NCBI RefSeq assembly: GCF_020297485.1
Contig: NZ_JAIWZC010000001.1
Coordinates: 5,208,001-5,272,000, forward strand
Source: Enterocloster clostridioformis
Lineage (GTDB): Bacteria > Bacillota > Clostridia > Lachnospirales > Lachnospiraceae
Reading direction: 5' to 3'
Length of the DNA: 64,000 nt
The translations under genes were made by a program, and so were the position numbers. Shown one piece after another: positions 9,257 through 17,092 of this stretch (position 1 is the first letter of the stretch; each line of letters begins with the position of its first letter). The notes beneath the pieces were generated by a model. The model saw nothing but the letters and a program-made list of their open reading frames with translations. It did not search any database and was not told where the DNA came from.

Positions 9257-9324
9257 TTATCCTCATCATTTATGATGTAAAAACGCTCAAATACAGCTAT
9301 TCTCAGAAATGATGAGGATAAAAA
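9257..9324. repeat. Right palindromic end of the RIT-like element
   Basis: TTATCCTCAT at 9257-9266 is inverted as ATGAGGATAAAAA at 9312-9324. It mirrors the left end in motif, spacing and palindromic form, which supports both as recombination sites of the same element. Confidence 0.7.
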
Positions 9325-9805
9325 TATCATAAGAATAACCCCGTTTATCCTATTGTTAGGGAAAACGGGGTATACGGATATGCGCAAATCGATTGATGGC
9401 TTGTGTGCCATTATCGAAGACCAGCTTAAGATGGATCCGTCGTCCAGTGCACTCTTCCTTTTCTGCGGGAGAAGACGGGACAGAATCAAAGCGCTGTTCC
9501 GTGAGCCGGATGGCTTCGTATTGATTTATAAAAGGCTGTCTGTTCCCGGCGGCTATCAATGGCCGCGGAAGCAGTCAGAAGTCAGGAACCTTTCCTGGCG
9601 GGAGTTTGACTGGCTGATGTCAGGGATCGATATCGACCAGCCCAAAGCTCTCAAAGCAGAGTAAAACGCTGCTGATTTTCATGGAAAATCCTGCACAGAA
9701 AAATGGCAGATTTCCTTATAAATTCGGCACTTTTCAGTCCGCGTTTTCCTTTAGTGGAAGCGACATTTCTGGTATAATAAGGATATCAATTCCAAGGAGA
9801 GAACG

Positions 9806-11422
9806 ATGGCTTCCAGTGCAAAAGATATCCAGCTGCGAGAGCTGAAAGATACCATATTACAATTGAAAACAATGGTCTCTGAGCAGACAGAGCTGATCAA
9901 ATCTCTCCGTCTTATCATTGACGAAAAATCCAACCATGAAAAAGCTCTTCAGGAACAGGTAGACTATCTGACAAAAAAGCTCTTCGGTTCCTCCAGTGAG
10001 AGGCGGTCTGATGACATCCCCGGACAGCAGAACCTGTTCGATGAAGCGGAAATGGAACAGGATCCTTCCCAGCTGGAAGAAGAAACCGTGATCCGGGAGC
10101 ATACCCGTAAGAAAAAAGCAACACATGAGGAACTTTTCAAAGGGCTGCCGGTTGAAAAGGTAGTCATTCCTCTTCCGGAGGAAGACCAGATCTGCCCGGT
10201 CTGCAGCACACGGATGGTTCTCATCGGCGAGGAGTATATCCGCCGCGAACTGGAATTCATTCCTGCTACATGCAAGGTGATCGAATACTACAGCCAGAGT
10301 TACGGCTGCCCGTCCTGTAAAGATGGGCTTGGCGCTACGGAAAAGCCTGTGATCGTAAAGTCTCAGGTTCCGGAAGCATTGGTAGGAAAAGGTCCGGCAT
10401 CCGCCTCCACTGTCGCATGGACGATGTATCAGAAGTACGCGAATGGGTTGCCTCTCTACCGTCAGGAGAAAGACTGGAAACAGTATGGGGCTCAGATCAG
10501 CCGGACGACACTTGCCAACTGGATCATCTACTGCTCGCAACATTACTTTCAGCCGATGTATGATTACTTCCATCGGGAACTACTGAAGCGAAGCTTTGCA
10601 ATGGCAGACGAAACCAGGATCCAGGTACTGAAGGAAGAAGACCGCAGAGCTCAGACACAGTCCTTCATGTGGCTGTTCCGAAGCGGGGAGGACGGTCTTC
10701 CGGCGATCATCCTGTATGGATATTCTCCTACCAGAAGCGGAAGCCATGCGAGGGAGTTCCTGAAAGGATACCATGGATATCTGGAAACGGATGGCTATCA
10801 GGGGTATAACGGTCTGCCAGATATCAAACGCTGCGCTTGCTGGGCACACATACGTCGATATTTTATCGATGCCGTCCCCAAAGGGAAGCAGTATGATTAC
10901 AGCCAGCCGACGGTACAGGGAGTCCAGTATTGCAACCGTCTGTTCGCGATCGAAGACTCCATTAACAAAAAATATCCCGGCGATTATGAAAAGCGGAAAC
11001 AGCTGCGTCTCGAGAAGGAAAAACCCATTCTGGAGGCTTTCTGGTCGTGGCTGGATCAGCAGAAACCAGTGCGGAATACCCGCATGGACAAGGCGGTGAA
11101 TTATGTCCAGAACCGCCGGGATACGGCGGAGACCTATCTGGAAGATGGACGCTGCAGCTTTACCAACAATCTCAGCGAGAATGCGATCCGACCGTTTGCG
11201 GTTGGCCGGAAGAACTGGCTGTTCAGTAATTCTGTAGACGGTGCCAATGCCAGCGCAGTGGTCTACACAATGGTTGAGATGGCAAAAGCACACGACCTGA
11301 ATATTTACAGTTACCTAAAATTTCTACTGGAGCATCGGCCAACGAAAGAGATGACCGACGATCAGCTCGCAGAGCTGGCGCCTTGGAGTGAAAAACTCCA
11401 ATCTATCAAAAATCGCATGTGA
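9806..11422 (+). CDS. tnpC: IS66-family transposase TnpC (left element)
   Basis: A 538-residue transposase preceded by AAGGAG. The order is an N-terminal leucine-rich coiled coil (about 5-60), TnpC homeobox-like KKLFGSSSERR, a zinc-finger-like CPVCSTRM...YGCPSCKDG region (about 130-170), and the DDE core with MADETRIQV (about 266), LETDGYQGYNG (about 325) and SENAIRPFAVGRKNW (about 460). The C-terminus ends in the IS66 C-terminal domain. It appears complete and could still act if TnpA and TnpB are supplied. Confidence 0.9.
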   Translation: MASSAKDIQLRELKDTILQLKTMVSEQTELIKSLRLIIDEKSNHEKALQEQVDYLTKKLFGSSSERRSDDIPGQQNLFDEAEMEQDPSQLEEETVIREHTRKKKATHEELFKGLPVEKVVIPLPEEDQICPVCSTRMVLIGEEYIRRELEFIPATCKVIEYYSQSYGCPSCKDGLGATEKPVIVKSQVPEALVGKGPASASTVAWTMYQKYANGLPLYRQEKDWKQYGAQISRTTLANWIIYCSQHYFQPMYDYFHRELLKRSFAMADETRIQVLKEEDRRAQTQSFMWLFRSGEDGLPAIILYGYSPTRSGSHAREFLKGYHGYLETDGYQGYNGLPDIKRCACWAHIRRYFIDAVPKGKQYDYSQPTVQGVQYCNRLFAIEDSINKKYPGDYEKRKQLRLEKEKPILEAFWSWLDQQKPVRNTRMDKAVNYVQNRRDTAETYLEDGRCSFTNNLSENAIRPFAVGRKNWLFSNSVDGANASAVVYTMVEMAKAHDLNIYSYLKFLLEHRPTKEMTDDQLAELAPWSEKLQSIKNRM

Positions 11423-11545
11423 ATTATAGTAAATTACTCCAACTCGCAAAGGGCTGGGGTAATTCTATATCTGACCGTATTATTATTTGACGGTTACTGA
11501 CAAAATAAGAAATCCCCCAGCACTTACCGGGGGAAGATCTGTTTT

Positions 11546-13195
11546 TTACTTTTTAAGTTTGCTGCGGCAATCATCAGGCAGATTGGAGGACCATGGGAGA
11601 AGCTCCAGCATTTCTTCCTTTGCCGGAAACGCACCGAGTTCTTTCATCTTTTCCATCACATATGTGAGATAGTTGTATGGCTTCAGTCCATTCAGAAGCG
11701 CAGTTTCTGTGATGCTGTACACATTCGCACTGGCCTGTGCCCCGCGGATGCTTTTGGCAAACAGCCAGTTGCGTCTCCCTATGGCAAAATTTTTCAGTGC
11801 CCGCTCTGCAGCTAGATTGTCAATACTCAGATGGCCATCTTCCAGATACCTTTTCAGATAGGTTTCCTGGTTCAGCGTATACAGGACCGCCTCTCCGATC
11901 TTAGAAGATCTGTCCACAGCATCCTCCAGGGTATGAAGCCACTCGAAGAAAGCCTCTAAAAGCGGCTTTGCCTGCTTTTGACGCTCTTCATACCTTTCTT
12001 CCGGTGACTTGTCACGGATCATCTCTTCGATCTTATAGAACATCCCGATCCGTTCCATTGCCTGATATGCGGTTGTTTCCTTCAGCTGCTCTTTGGTAAA
12101 GTCCTTTTTCAAAACGGTCAGGGATTCATCAAATCTGCGCCTCGCATGGGCCATGCATCCTGTCACGGTGATCCTTTCCGGAAGGCTGTGATATGCCTGG
12201 TATCCATCGCAGGTGAAATATCCCTGGTACTGATCCCCAAGGAATTCCACCGGATGATATCCCGCCCGGGTTCTTTCGTATTGGAAGAGGACCATCCGGG
12301 GTGAGCCGCTGTATTCATCAGTGAGATAGACCCACATCCAGTTCTGGGTGGAACCTTTCTGTTCCGGCTCATCGATCACCTGAACACGGGTTTCATCCCC
12401 ATGAGCGTATCGGCTCCGGAGGAATTCTTCCTTCATCAGTTCATAAAGCGGCTGCAGATACCGGTCCGCACACTGGATGATCCAATTCGCCATGGTCTTT
12501 GTGGAAAGGTTCAGGCCGTAACGGGCGAATTCCCGTTCCTGACGCGCAAGGGGCATGCCGCCCACATACTTTGCGTTCATGATGCCTGCCACCAGGGATG
12601 GTGTTGCCACACTGCCTTTGAGAAGGGAAGGCGCCTTTTCCGGACGTTTCATCGCCCCGCATTTTGGGCAGCTGTAAACATAGGTGACCTCCTCCACCAC
12701 TTCAAACCGTGCAGGGACAAACTTCAGGCGCTTCACCGTCTCTTTTGTCACGACTTTATATTTGGTATTGCAGTCCGGACAGTTTCGGTCCGCGCCGGTC
12801 AGCTTATACTCAATTACTTCCGTTGTCTCAAAGGCGGAAAGATCTTCCTCCTTTTTGCCGGAACGTTTCTTTCTTTTATAGGAAGACGGATGGATCTCCT
12901 CCATTTCCGGCTCCGGCGCATCAGGCTCTGCTTCCTGCTCTGCCTCGTTAAAAAGGTTCAGCTGCGTATAGCCATCCGCATATTTTTCGCTGGATGGGCC
13001 AAACTGTTTCCGCTGCGCAAGAGTCAGACGGTCAGAAAGCATCGCATTCAGGAATTCCAGTTCCTTTGTTTTTTCTTCGAGGATCTGGATCTTTGTTTCC
13101 TGTTTCTGATAATGCTCCCGCATGGTTTTCATCAGGGAGATGATATCCTCCCTGCTCATCTTGTTCAGTTGTTCCTCTGTAAAAAGCGGATCCAT
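11546..13195 (-). CDS. tnpC: IS66-family transposase TnpC (right element)
   Basis: A 549-residue TnpC encoded on the minus strand, converging on the left tnpC. It has an N-terminal coiled coil with KQFGPSSEKYADG, zinc-finger-like CPDCNTKY and YSCPKCGAMKRPE, then the DDE core: HGDETRVQV, FTCDGYQAYHS and AAERALKNFAIGRRNW. It is clearly a different IS66 subtype from the left copy, so the unit is not a simple duplication of one element. The gene appears intact. Confidence 0.9.
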   Translation of the reverse strand: MDPLFTEEQLNKMSREDIISLMKTMREHYQKQETKIQILEEKTKELEFLNAMLSDRLTLAQRKQFGPSSEKYADGYTQLNLFNEAEQEAEPDAPEPEMEEIHPSSYKRKKRSGKKEEDLSAFETTEVIEYKLTGADRNCPDCNTKYKVVTKETVKRLKFVPARFEVVEEVTYVYSCPKCGAMKRPEKAPSLLKGSVATPSLVAGIMNAKYVGGMPLARQEREFARYGLNLSTKTMANWIIQCADRYLQPLYELMKEEFLRSRYAHGDETRVQVIDEPEQKGSTQNWMWVYLTDEYSGSPRMVLFQYERTRAGYHPVEFLGDQYQGYFTCDGYQAYHSLPERITVTGCMAHARRRFDESLTVLKKDFTKEQLKETTAYQAMERIGMFYKIEEMIRDKSPEERYEERQKQAKPLLEAFFEWLHTLEDAVDRSSKIGEAVLYTLNQETYLKRYLEDGHLSIDNLAAERALKNFAIGRRNWLFAKSIRGAQASANVYSITETALLNGLKPYNYLTYVMEKMKELGAFPAKEEMLELLPWSSNLPDDCRSKLKK

Positions 13196-13342
13196 AACAC
13201 AGCCTCAACTTTCTGAAATCTCTACCAGAAAGTATACCAGAAAAAGCATTCCGTTCCTATAGGAAACTGCATTCCGGGACGGAGGAAAATCCGCCCAAAA
13301 CAAAGTGATTTTCGGCTTTTTGCGAATTGACAGGATCCGGGC

Positions 13343-13696
13343 TCATATGACGATCTTCGGGTGACGTTCTTCAAATGCGCCGCTGGGGTTCAGGGATAAA
13401 CCATCGCACAGCCAATGGATCTCTTTCAGCGTAACTTTCTGCAGTTCATCCGGTGTGTCAGGCCAATGGAAGGAATCGCGGTCCAGCCGTTTCATCAGGA
13501 TCCAAAACCCTGACCCGTCCCACTGAAGGATCTTGAGCAATGTGCGCCTGCGATTGCAGAACGCGAACATACAGCGGGAGTACGGATCGAGATGGAATTT
13601 CAGTTTGATGATGGCCGCTAAACCAGTGTAGCTCTTCCGGAGGTCCGTGCAGCCACATGCCAGATAGACTGTAGTACTTCCGTAAAAATCAAGCAT
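13343..13696 (-). CDS. tnpB: IS66-family TnpB (right element)
   Basis: A 117-residue TnpB with the family start FYGSTTVYLACGCTDLRKSY and CNRRRTLLKILQWDGSGFW, and a DELQKVTLKEIHWLCDGL tail. It overlaps the tnpA stop by eight bases. Intact, unlike the RIT-interrupted copy in the left element. Confidence 0.9.
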   Translation of the reverse strand: MLDFYGSTTVYLACGCTDLRKSYTGLAAIIKLKFHLDPYSRCMFAFCNRRRTLLKILQWDGSGFWILMKRLDRDSFHWPDTPDELQKVTLKEIHWLCDGLSLNPSGAFEERHPKIVI

Positions 13697-14060
13697 AGTT
13701 CTTTAAGGCCTGAAGCAGGGCAGTCAACAGTCTGGCTGGACAGTCCGCAGCAACTTCAATCCGGATATTTTCCGGGAGACAGAGCATCACAGGAGGTTTT
13801 CCTGTACCTGCTGTACTGAAATGGAGTTCATGTTCCGAAGGGAGCTTTGCAAACACCGGATCAGAAGCACTTTCTGTCTCAGCTGCTTCTGACTGGAGCT
13901 TTCGGATCCAGTAACCCAGTGTAGACTGTGGGATTCCATTCTGCTGACACCATTCTTTGCGGGATAAACCGCTTTCCTGGAAAGCATGGAACCGGTCTGC
14001 CCAAAGGTCAGCCTTTGAGGTTACATTGTCATTCGTATTTATTGGTATCACCTCCATCAT
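13689..14060 (-). CDS. tnpA: IS66-family accessory protein TnpA (right element)
   Basis: A 123-residue TnpA beginning MMEVIPIN on the minus strand. The helix-turn-helix is visible as FQESGLSRKEWCQQNG and STLGYWIRKLQ. The C-terminal region contains LPENIRIEVAADCPARLL, typical of the family. It is first in the tnpA-tnpB-tnpC order and lies about 60 bases from the outer inverted repeat. Confidence 0.85.
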   Translation of the reverse strand: MMEVIPINTNDNVTSKADLWADRFHAFQESGLSRKEWCQQNGIPQSTLGYWIRKLQSEAAETESASDPVFAKLPSEHELHFSTAGTGKPPVMLCLPENIRIEVAADCPARLLTALLQALKNYA

Positions 14061-14120
14061 TTGAACTTATCTTATCAAATGTGGATGGAAATTTGCAGAT
14101 ACTGATTATTACCTACTTAC

Positions 14121-14201
14121 ATATTAACATCGCATTCTCCATGCGTTATGTACAAGGAAAAGATTGGAAAGCTGAAACCCAAAGACTATAGATTATTAAA
14201 A
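14121..14201 (+). pseudogene. Glycosyltransferase fragment, continuation of the gene at 4269
   Basis: It starts with the second copy of the target octamer ATATTAAC. Joined to the left part it reads KVILTSHSPCVMYKEKIGKL without a frame change, then KPKDYRLLK, and is cut at 14201 by an IS1634-like element. The rest of the gene is not found downstream, so DNA was lost or moved after the second insertion. Confidence 0.7.
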
Positions 14202-15917
14202 CCTAATCTCCCGAAAAAATTATACACTACCAGCTCCCTGATGTTGTGAATCCATTGAAAATACTAGGTTTTTAGGCAATCTCTCTTTACAAATATGTGT
14301 ATAAATTATATAATATAAGAAGAAATATTATACACATATTTGAAGGAGCCGCGCCATGTCGTCATTGGTTTATGTCAAAAATCCAAATAGTAAAATCTAT
14401 GTATATAGCAACGTTTCTGTTTATGATAAGGAAACCAAAAAGGTCAAACATATTCGCAAGAGCATTGGGCATCTGGATCCGGCAACAGGCGAAGTGGTTC
14501 CCAACCGCAGGAAAGGCGATATTGCCCGCAAAAAGGCTGAAACGAAAGAACCTGCTGGCCGCTGTGTTGTTGAAAACACCGGCATACAGTCCCTTTTGGA
14601 TAAAGCTGTTTCAGACATAGGACTGACAGTACCGCTCACCGCAGGTTTTCCAGACGACTGGAAACGCATATTGACGTGCGCGTATTACCTTGTCAGCGAA
14701 GGCGGGGCATTATGTCATATTGAACAGTGGCAGCGGATGTATCCGCCACCATGCCGTTCTCTGCTTGCAAGCCGGCGGGTGAGTGAACTCCTTGTAAGGA
14801 TCACGCCTGCGCTGCAGCAGAACTTTTTCAGCAGGTGGATTGATGTAAACCGCCAGAAAGATGTCTATGCAATGGACATCACCAGTGTATCCTCCTACAG
14901 CGAATTGATTGACTTTGTCCGTTGGGGATACAACCGTGATGGGGAAAAACTGCCCCAGATCAACCTCCTTATGCTCACCGGCGTCACTTCCCATATGCCG
15001 CTGTATTACAGGATTATTCCCGGCAGCATAAAGGATGTGAACACCCTGGAGGACAGCATAGCGAATATATCCGTTTTGGACAGTCCGGCCTGTCATTTTA
15101 TCATGGATAAAGGCTTTTATAGTGAACCGAACCTTGACGCAATGTATGCCAGTCATAAGAAGTTCCTGGTCGGAGTGCCTTTTACGGTCGGTTTCGCTTG
15201 CAAGGCAGTAGAACGCTACAGGGATAGCATCCGTTCACATCACAATTACTGTGCAGTCTTTGGGGACGAACTGTATGCGGTCACGGAATCTTCCACGTGG
15301 AAAGGGCAACGATTCTATATCCACGTCTACCATGATAGTTTCAAGGCGGCGACAGACGAACGGAATTTTGACCATATCCTGCACTGCTGTTATGAAGAAC
15401 TTATGGCTGGCAGACACGTAAAGGAGCATGCCTCGTATTACGATAAGTTTTTTCAGGTTCACAAAACACCTGTAAGGGGCATCAGGGTGGATTACAACGA
15501 GGAAGCCATCAGCAGGCATAAAAGGAACCATATCGGCTGGTTCGTGCTTGTAAGCAATCACATCAAGGATAAGACGAAAGCTCTTGAGGTGTATCGCGAC
15601 AAGGATGCTGTTGAAAAATGTTTCTATGACCTCAAAAATGATCTTGACATGAAGCGTTTACGTATCCATTCGGCGGCAGCCATGGAAGGCAGGATTTTCA
15701 TACAGTTTATAGCACTCCTGATCACAACCCGGTTAAAGCAGGTGATGAATGCGGCTGGATGGTTTAAAAATCATGACCTTCAAAAAGTAATAAGCGAAAT
15801 GAAAACTGTCCGCAGTGTTAGTATAAATGGAACACGAAAAAAATACACCACTGAGCTTACCCCATTTCAAAAAGACATTTATGAGCTATATGGGTTGACC
15901 CCCTAAATATGTGTATA
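14202..15917 (+). mobile_element. IS1634-like insertion sequence, copy A, right end truncated
   Basis: The left end, CCTAATCTCCCGAAAAAAT, is the same as that of copy B at 17093. The right side matches copy B only up to GTGTATA (15917); the final 19 bases present in copy B are missing. No target duplication is visible. The left flank is glycosyltransferase DNA and the right flank is unrelated, so a recombination or deletion removed the right end. Confidence 0.75.
14356..15906 (+). CDS. IS1634-like (IS4 superfamily) transposase, copy A
   Basis: A 516-residue DDE transposase preceded by GAAGGAG. The N-terminal part has KKVKHIRKSIGHLDPATGEV. The catalytic acids are in AMDITSVSSYSE (about 175), FIMDKGFYSEPN (about 252) and the YRDKDAVEKCFYDLKND motif (about 415), corresponding to the IS4-type Y-R-E-K signature. 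It is nearly identical to copy B (three or fewer visible residue changes, for example S to G near residue 13). The reading frame is intact, but the truncated right end should prevent normal transposition of this copy. Confidence 0.85.
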   Translation: MSSLVYVKNPNSKIYVYSNVSVYDKETKKVKHIRKSIGHLDPATGEVVPNRRKGDIARKKAETKEPAGRCVVENTGIQSLLDKAVSDIGLTVPLTAGFPDDWKRILTCAYYLVSEGGALCHIEQWQRMYPPPCRSLLASRRVSELLVRITPALQQNFFSRWIDVNRQKDVYAMDITSVSSYSELIDFVRWGYNRDGEKLPQINLLMLTGVTSHMPLYYRIIPGSIKDVNTLEDSIANISVLDSPACHFIMDKGFYSEPNLDAMYASHKKFLVGVPFTVGFACKAVERYRDSIRSHHNYCAVFGDELYAVTESSTWKGQRFYIHVYHDSFKAATDERNFDHILHCCYEELMAGRHVKEHASYYDKFFQVHKTPVRGIRVDYNEEAISRHKRNHIGWFVLVSNHIKDKTKALEVYRDKDAVEKCFYDLKNDLDMKRLRIHSAAAMEGRIFIQFIALLITTRLKQVMNAAGWFKNHDLQKVISEMKTVRSVSINGTRKKYTTELTPFQKDIYELYGLTP

Positions 15918-16006
15918 TCTTGCTTTACAGAGGACCCAGTCTCATTTCAAAATTTTTTGTGAACTCCCCTCCGGTAGCCTTGCAATCTGCTTGTTTTGAT
16001 GGTAAG

Positions 16007-17026
16007 ATGAAGATGGGAGAGAAGGATAGCTGTGAGGCAGCACTTTCCCGGATAAGAATATCTGCTGTGGGAGATTTCCACAGTTGCGGAAAAAGATTTA
16101 ACTTAGCTAAGACGGCGGAAGGGAGGCGGTTGCCGGTGGCGAGTGTAAATGTAACTCTTTCGGATATTAATATACAGTGGCATCCGGCGTTTTGCGCTGC
16201 GGCAGAGCTTGAACTTTCGGCAAACCGTGCGGAACTGGATTTCCAGCGTGAGTATAATTTAAGCAAGAAGCCTTTGCAGATTGACCTGCTTGTGGTTGAG
16301 AAGCTGGATGAAGTGAGCATCCAGAATGAAATCGGGCGCATTTTCAGGCGGTATAACGTGATTGAGTATAAGTCGCCCGGTGATGGGATGACGATAGATG
16401 ATTTCTTTAAGACGGTCGGATACGCCTGTATCTACAAGGGTCTTGGAGAGACGGTTGACCAGATTCCTATTGACCAGTTGACGGTTTCGTTGTTCCGGGA
16501 AGGCTATCCGGAAGAACTGTTTAGCAGCTTGGAGAGATATGGGCTTGCGGTTAAAAAGGAATTTGACGGCGTATATTATGTAGAAGGGCTTCTGATCCCG
16601 GCGCAGGTTGTGGTGACGAGGGAACTTGAAAGCGGAAAGCATCTGTGGTTAAAGGTACTTTCCAGAAATCCATTGGAAGAAGATGTCCTTGGTTTTGTCG
16701 AGGACGCGCAAAAGCTCACAGAGGAGGGAGAACGCGCAAATATGGATGCGGTTTTGCAGGTGAGTTTATCGGCAAACTATAAGCTGTATGAAGAATTGAA
16801 AAGGAGGTATCCTGAGATGTGTGAAGCGATGAAAATATTAATGCATGATGAGCTAAGTGAAGCGCAGAGAGATGGCATTGCACAGGGCGAGATGAAGAAG
16901 GCTAAGGAGACTGCCATCAACATGAAGAAAAAAGGTTACTCGGATAATACTATTGCTGAATTGTTAGAAGTAGGTGTGAACATTGTACAGCAGTGGGTGG
17001 CTGGCACTGTGAGCTTGGCAAAATAA
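16007..17026 (+). CDS. PD-(D/E)XK nuclease-like protein
   Basis: The core resembles a Clostridia family of PD-(D/E)XK proteins related to recombination-promoting nucleases: VNVTLSDINIQWHPAF, then a probable active-site aspartate in LQIDLLVVEK and NVIEYKSPGDGMTIDDF with the E-x-K pair. The C-terminus has a helix-turn-helix-like tail (YSDNTIAELLEVGVNIVQQW). About 340 residues from ATG 16007; an earlier in-frame start would run into the IS, and the first ~45 residues look unlike the family, so the N-terminus may be replaced by insertion-junction sequence. It lies between two IS copies. Function in this family is poorly known; nuclease activity is inferred only from the motif. Confidence 0.55.
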   Translation: MKMGEKDSCEAALSRIRISAVGDFHSCGKRFNLAKTAEGRRLPVASVNVTLSDINIQWHPAFCAAAELELSANRAELDFQREYNLSKKPLQIDLLVVEKLDEVSIQNEIGRIFRRYNVIEYKSPGDGMTIDDFFKTVGYACIYKGLGETVDQIPIDQLTVSLFREGYPEELFSSLERYGLAVKKEFDGVYYVEGLLIPAQVVVTRELESGKHLWLKVLSRNPLEEDVLGFVEDAQKLTEEGERANMDAVLQVSLSANYKLYEELKRRYPEMCEAMKILMHDELSEAQRDGIAQGEMKKAKETAINMKKKGYSDNTIAELLEVGVNIVQQWVAGTVSLAK

Positions 17027-17035
17027 GAGAATTTT

Positions 17036-17088
17036 AGCCCTCTGTGTAAAGATAGGTTTGACCTATGTTTCTCACAGAGGGCTTTGTT
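17036..17088 (+). terminator. Rho-independent terminator
   Basis: A stem of CCCTCTGTG pairs with CACAGAGGG, with a nested ATAGGT/ACCTAT stem, followed by TTTGTTTT. It directly follows the nuclease-like gene and ends just before IS copy B. Confidence 0.8.
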
Positions 17089-17092
17089 TTAT

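Larger units (their letters stand above)
5219..9370 (+). mobile_element. RIT-like element: three tandem tyrosine recombinases
   Basis: About 4.15 kb inserted in the IS66 tnpB gene. It contains only three overlapping tyrosine recombinase genes in the same direction. Its ends carry an 18-bp perfect inverted repeat, GATATTTTTATCCTCATC at 5229-5246 and its complement at 9311-9328. This organisation matches elements described as recombinase in trio. The boundaries come from the rejoined tnpB frame and are exact to within a base or two. The right end extends about 40 bp beyond the repeat and includes a CCCCGTTT/AAACGGGG hairpin not matched on the left. Confidence 0.8.
5171..9664 (+). pseudogene. 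tnpB: IS66 TnpB (left element), split by the RIT-like insertion
   Basis: The first 48 bases (5171-5218) encode MLGDISGLEKIYIVCG. After a 4.15-kb insertion the frame resumes at 9371 with YTDMRKSIDGLCAI and runs to the stop at 9664. The two halves rejoin to the conserved IS66 TnpB start (IYIVCG followed by YTDMRKSIDGL) and the typical tail containing LFCGRRRDRIKAL and WREFDWLMSGI. The protein is the small conserved helper of IS66. Its disruption should make the left element depend on TnpB supplied by another copy, such as the right element at 13343-13696. Confidence 0.85.
4631..14120. mobile_element. 9.5-kb unit of two IS66-family elements joined tail to tail
   Basis: The outer ends are near-identical inverted sequences: GTAAGTAAGTAATAATCCG at 4631 and the complement of GTAAGTAGGTAATAATCAG ending at 14120. 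The octamer ATATTAAC directly precedes and follows the unit as an exact target duplication, typical of IS66. The left element runs forwards (tnpA, tnpB, tnpC) and the right one backwards. Their inner ends meet at 11493-11497, where TTTGACGGTTAC (left element) and GTTACTGACAAAA (right element) share GTTAC, so there is no passenger DNA between them. A RIT-like element lies inside the left tnpB. Confidence 0.85.

Noticed and set aside
5219..9370. Integrative conjugative element or phage, given several integrases
   Set aside because: Only the three recombinases lie within the terminal repeats, with no relaxase, transfer, capsid or replication gene.
12401..13216. Long plus-strand frame opposite the right tnpC
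   Set aside because: It is antisense to an intact IS66 transposase and has a composition typical of reversed coding DNA.
4631..14120. Composite transposon carrying a resistance gene
   Set aside because: The two IS66 elements abut directly with no passenger DNA between them. The only extra genes are recombinases nested inside tnpB.
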